From Flavihumibacter stibioxidans (GTDB lineage: Bacteria; Bacteroidota; Bacteroidia; Chitinophagales; Chitinophagaceae), in the NCBI RefSeq assembly GCF_014332695.1, contig NZ_MBUA01000001.1, positions 806,001-870,000 on the forward strand: a stretch of DNA of 64,000 nt, read 5' to 3'. The notes under the pieces are model-generated. The model was not told the DNA's origin and searched no databases. It saw only the letters and a list, made by a program, of their open reading frames with translations. Within the stretch, counting starts at the first letter, position 1; each line of letters starts with the position of its first letter. A program made the position numbers and the translations under genes. This document shows positions 62,583 to 64,000 of this stretch, in pieces.

Positions 62583-62613
62583 CAAAGGTAAAAACCATTG
62601 CCAATAAAACAAA
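62583..62613 (-). promoter_or_regulatory. rpsL promoter
   Basis: On the minus strand TTTG (62613-62610), exactly 19 nt, then TACCTTTG (62590-62583), followed by CCGTCCCAA. Same architecture and downstream sequence as the rpsJ promoter; the rpsL start codon is 24 bases after the -7 element. Confidence 0.8.
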
Positions 62614-62621
62614 ATAAAATT

Positions 62622-63686
62622 CTAAACTTTAAACATCCACTGGTGAACATCGGTCTCCCTGCCTTCTCTGATGGCGGCCAATTGCTCTTTAACTGCCGTA
62701 GCAACCGGGAATTTATTTATATCAAACTCCATAATGAAGTCCTTGTACCTCAACTCCTTAATAGGCGCGATAACAGCTGCTGTACCGGTACCGAAGGCCT
62801 CCTGTAGCTGCCCTTTTCCGTAGGCTTCCATCAGTTCATCAATATTAATCCTTCTTTCTTCCACTTCCAGTCCCTTTTCCCGCAAAACGGTAATTACACT
62901 GTCCCGGGTAACCCCAGCCAGGATGGTACCCTCCTCCAAAGATGGGGTAAACACCTTGCCATTGATGACAAAAAACACATTCATCATGCCCACTTCCTGC
63001 AACCACTTGTGCTCAAACGCATCAGTCCAGAGTACCTGGTCATATCCAATTTTCTGGGCTTCCGTTGTTGCCAGCATACTCCCTCCGTAGTTTCCTGCAT
63101 TTTTGGAAAAGCCCACCCCACCCGGTGCAGCCCTTGTATAATGCTCTTCCACCAGAATTTTCATCGGTTTGGCATAGTAGGGTCCCGTGGGGCTCAGGAT
63201 GATAAGGAACTTATACGTTTGGGACGGACGAACCCCCAGCATGTGATCTGTAGAGAACATGAAAGGGCGTATATATAAGGAATGGTCTTTAATGGCAGGT
63301 ATCCAGTTCTTGTCAAGCGCAATCAGTTTACGCATTCCTTCAATAAAGATTTCCTCAGGCACTTCCGGCATATTCATCCGGAGAGCTGATGTATTGAAAC
63401 GCCTGAAATTATCATAGGGCCTGAAAATGACCGCATTGCCGTCCTGGTCTTTGTACGCCTTAATACCTTCGAAAATCGCCTGCCCATAGTGCAGGGCTGC
63501 CAGTGAAGGTTCAAGTTCCAGGGGCTGGTAAGGCTTGATGGAAACAGATTTCCACTCGCCATCCACATAATCCGCTTCCAGCATGTGATCAGTGAAATAT
63601 TTGCCGAAGGGGAGGTTTTCAAGAACAATGTCACGGAGCTTACTGTGCTCAACTTTATGAACAGGTATATCAAAAGCTGCAATCAT
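62622..63686 (-). CDS. ilvE: Branched-chain amino acid aminotransferase, class IV PLP
   Basis: A 354-residue enzyme that interconverts Val, Leu or Ile with their 2-oxo acids. It begins MIAAFDIPVHKVEHSKLRDI and has the class IV pattern with the pyridoxal lysine Lys195 (GGVGFSKNAGNYGGSMLA), plus VLWTDAFEHKWLQEVGMMNVFFVI and EGTILAGVTRDSVITVLREKGLEVEERRI. This is the eukaryote-like (group II) branch. The longer frame to 63758 adds a non-conserved tail, so ATG 63686 is used. It lies 63 bp downstream of the rpsL promoter region, separately transcribed. Confidence 0.94.
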   Translation of the reverse strand: MIAAFDIPVHKVEHSKLRDIVLENLPFGKYFTDHMLEADYVDGEWKSVSIKPYQPLELEPSLAALHYGQAIFEGIKAYKDQDGNAVIFRPYDNFRRFNTSALRMNMPEVPEEIFIEGMRKLIALDKNWIPAIKDHSLYIRPFMFSTDHMLGVRPSQTYKFLIILSPTGPYYAKPMKILVEEHYTRAAPGGVGFSKNAGNYGGSMLATTEAQKIGYDQVLWTDAFEHKWLQEVGMMNVFFVINGKVFTPSLEEGTILAGVTRDSVITVLREKGLEVEERRINIDELMEAYGKGQLQEAFGTGTAAVIAPIKELRYKDFIMEFDINKFPVATAVKEQLAAIREGRETDVHQWMFKV

Positions 63687-63702
63687 ATTGGTACATTTGC
63701 TG

Positions 63703-63734
63703 CAAAGTAACAACGATTTAAGTGGGCGACCAAA
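63703..63734 (-). promoter_or_regulatory. Putative ilvE promoter
   Basis: On the minus strand TTTG (63734-63731), 20 nt, then TTACTTTG (63710-63703), one mismatch to TAnnTTTG, 16 bp upstream of the ilvE ATG. Confidence 0.4.
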
Positions 63735-63793
63735 CTTGGTCAGCCATTTTGCTAACATTTGTTAGCTTTTTTATTTCAACCCAATTTTTCTGA

Positions 63794-64000
63794 ATGCAAC
63801 TAAACGAGATCCGGCTGTCGGATGAATTATTACAGGCATTGTACACCAGTTCACTGGTGCTTCCCGATAATACCCGGGTGAAACAGCCTGTCATGCAGCC
63901 CCTCGCGGAACATCCCGCCCCCCTGCAGGAACCTGCACCGGCTCTCCGGCAAACACCAGTGGCAGAACAACCCGAGGTCCGGCAGGGCGCCGGCCCCATT
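63794..64000 (+). CDS. Start of an unknown Pro-rich protein, truncated by window end
   Basis: ATG at 63794 opens 69 codons without a stop up to the window end. The first 25 residues (MQLNEIRLSDELLQALYTSSLVL) look like a short helix, followed by a Pro/Ala/Gln/Glu-rich linker (QPLAEHPAPLQEPAPALRQTPVAEQPE). I do not recognise it from this part. It is divergent from ilvE, with 107 bp between the start codons. The codon composition is regular, so it is probably a real gene. Confidence 0.65.
   Translation, partial: MQLNEIRLSDELLQALYTSSLVLPDNTRVKQPVMQPLAEHPAPLQEPAPALRQTPVAEQPEVRQGAGPI

Noticed and set aside
1-64000. tRNA, rRNA, riboswitch, insertion sequence or prophage
   Set aside because: No T-arm-like GGTTCGA patterns, transposase, integrase or phage genes were recognised. 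A tRNA search program could still find a gene missed by eye.

Overview
The window looks like a chromosomal segment from a Bacteroidota bacterium, most likely family Chitinophagaceae; the genus cannot be fixed by eye. The reasons are: promoters of the Bacteroidota type (TTTG, about 19 nt, TAnnTTTG); almost no Shine-Dalgarno sequences; a TonB-dependent receptor with an N-terminal carboxypeptidase-like domain; propeller histidine kinases with separate NarL-type regulators; a YtxJ/bacillithiol protein; a Lys/Ala-rich histone-like protein; and ribosomal protein sequences of that phylum. No tRNA, rRNA, CRISPR array, insertion sequence or phage gene was recognised.

Layout. 1-12.8 kb: mixed housekeeping and envelope genes (cinA end, an E2 acyltransferase, a phosphohistidine phosphatase lipoprotein, an S9 peptidase divergent from a TonB-dependent receptor, a DMT transporter coupled to a family 2 glycosyltransferase, a DnaQ-type exonuclease, a small lipoprotein plus YtxJ pair). 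13-18.5 kb: a large propeller sensor kinase with its response regulator, a small secreted peptide, a second NarL-type regulator and a 677 bp gene-poor spacer with degenerate repeats. 18.5-26.3 kb: an M19-like amidohydrolase, a fatty acid desaturase, rpsA, a BaiN/YhiN flavoprotein, an unknown gene and map. 26.4-38.2 kb: the S10-spc ribosomal operon from rpsJ to secY, all on the minus strand. 38.4-44.3 kb: a BNR/sortilin-like secreted protein, a DUF4126 membrane protein and a DPP IV-type peptidase. 44.4-46.6 kb: fusA. 46.9-61.5 kb: a histone-like gene and then a 14 kb sugar/glycoside oxidation cluster. 61.7-62.6 kb: rpsG and rpsL. 62.6-64 kb: ilvE and the start of an unknown Pro-rich protein.

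Two themes stand out. First, rpsL-rpsG, fusA and rpsJ...secY keep the ancestral order and strand of the str-S10-spc supercluster but are split by two blocks of unrelated genes. Each fragment has its own promoter, and these translation-machinery promoters share an extended sequence in which TAYCTTTGC is followed within a few bases by a pyrimidine/C tract. Between rpsJ and rplC lies an unusual 421 nt spacer with a 14-codon reading frame, a perfect Shine-Dalgarno sequence and a stop that overlaps the rplC start. Second, the oxidation cluster encodes three GMC flavoproteins with a C-x5-C-x3-C motif, two Tat/lipoprotein small subunits, a monoheme cytochrome c lipoprotein, a DUF1080 protein, Gfo/Idh/MocA and TIM-barrel enzymes, a ThuA protein and an MFS permease. 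This suits periplasmic 3-keto-glycoside formation, non-hydrolytic cleavage, uptake and reduction.
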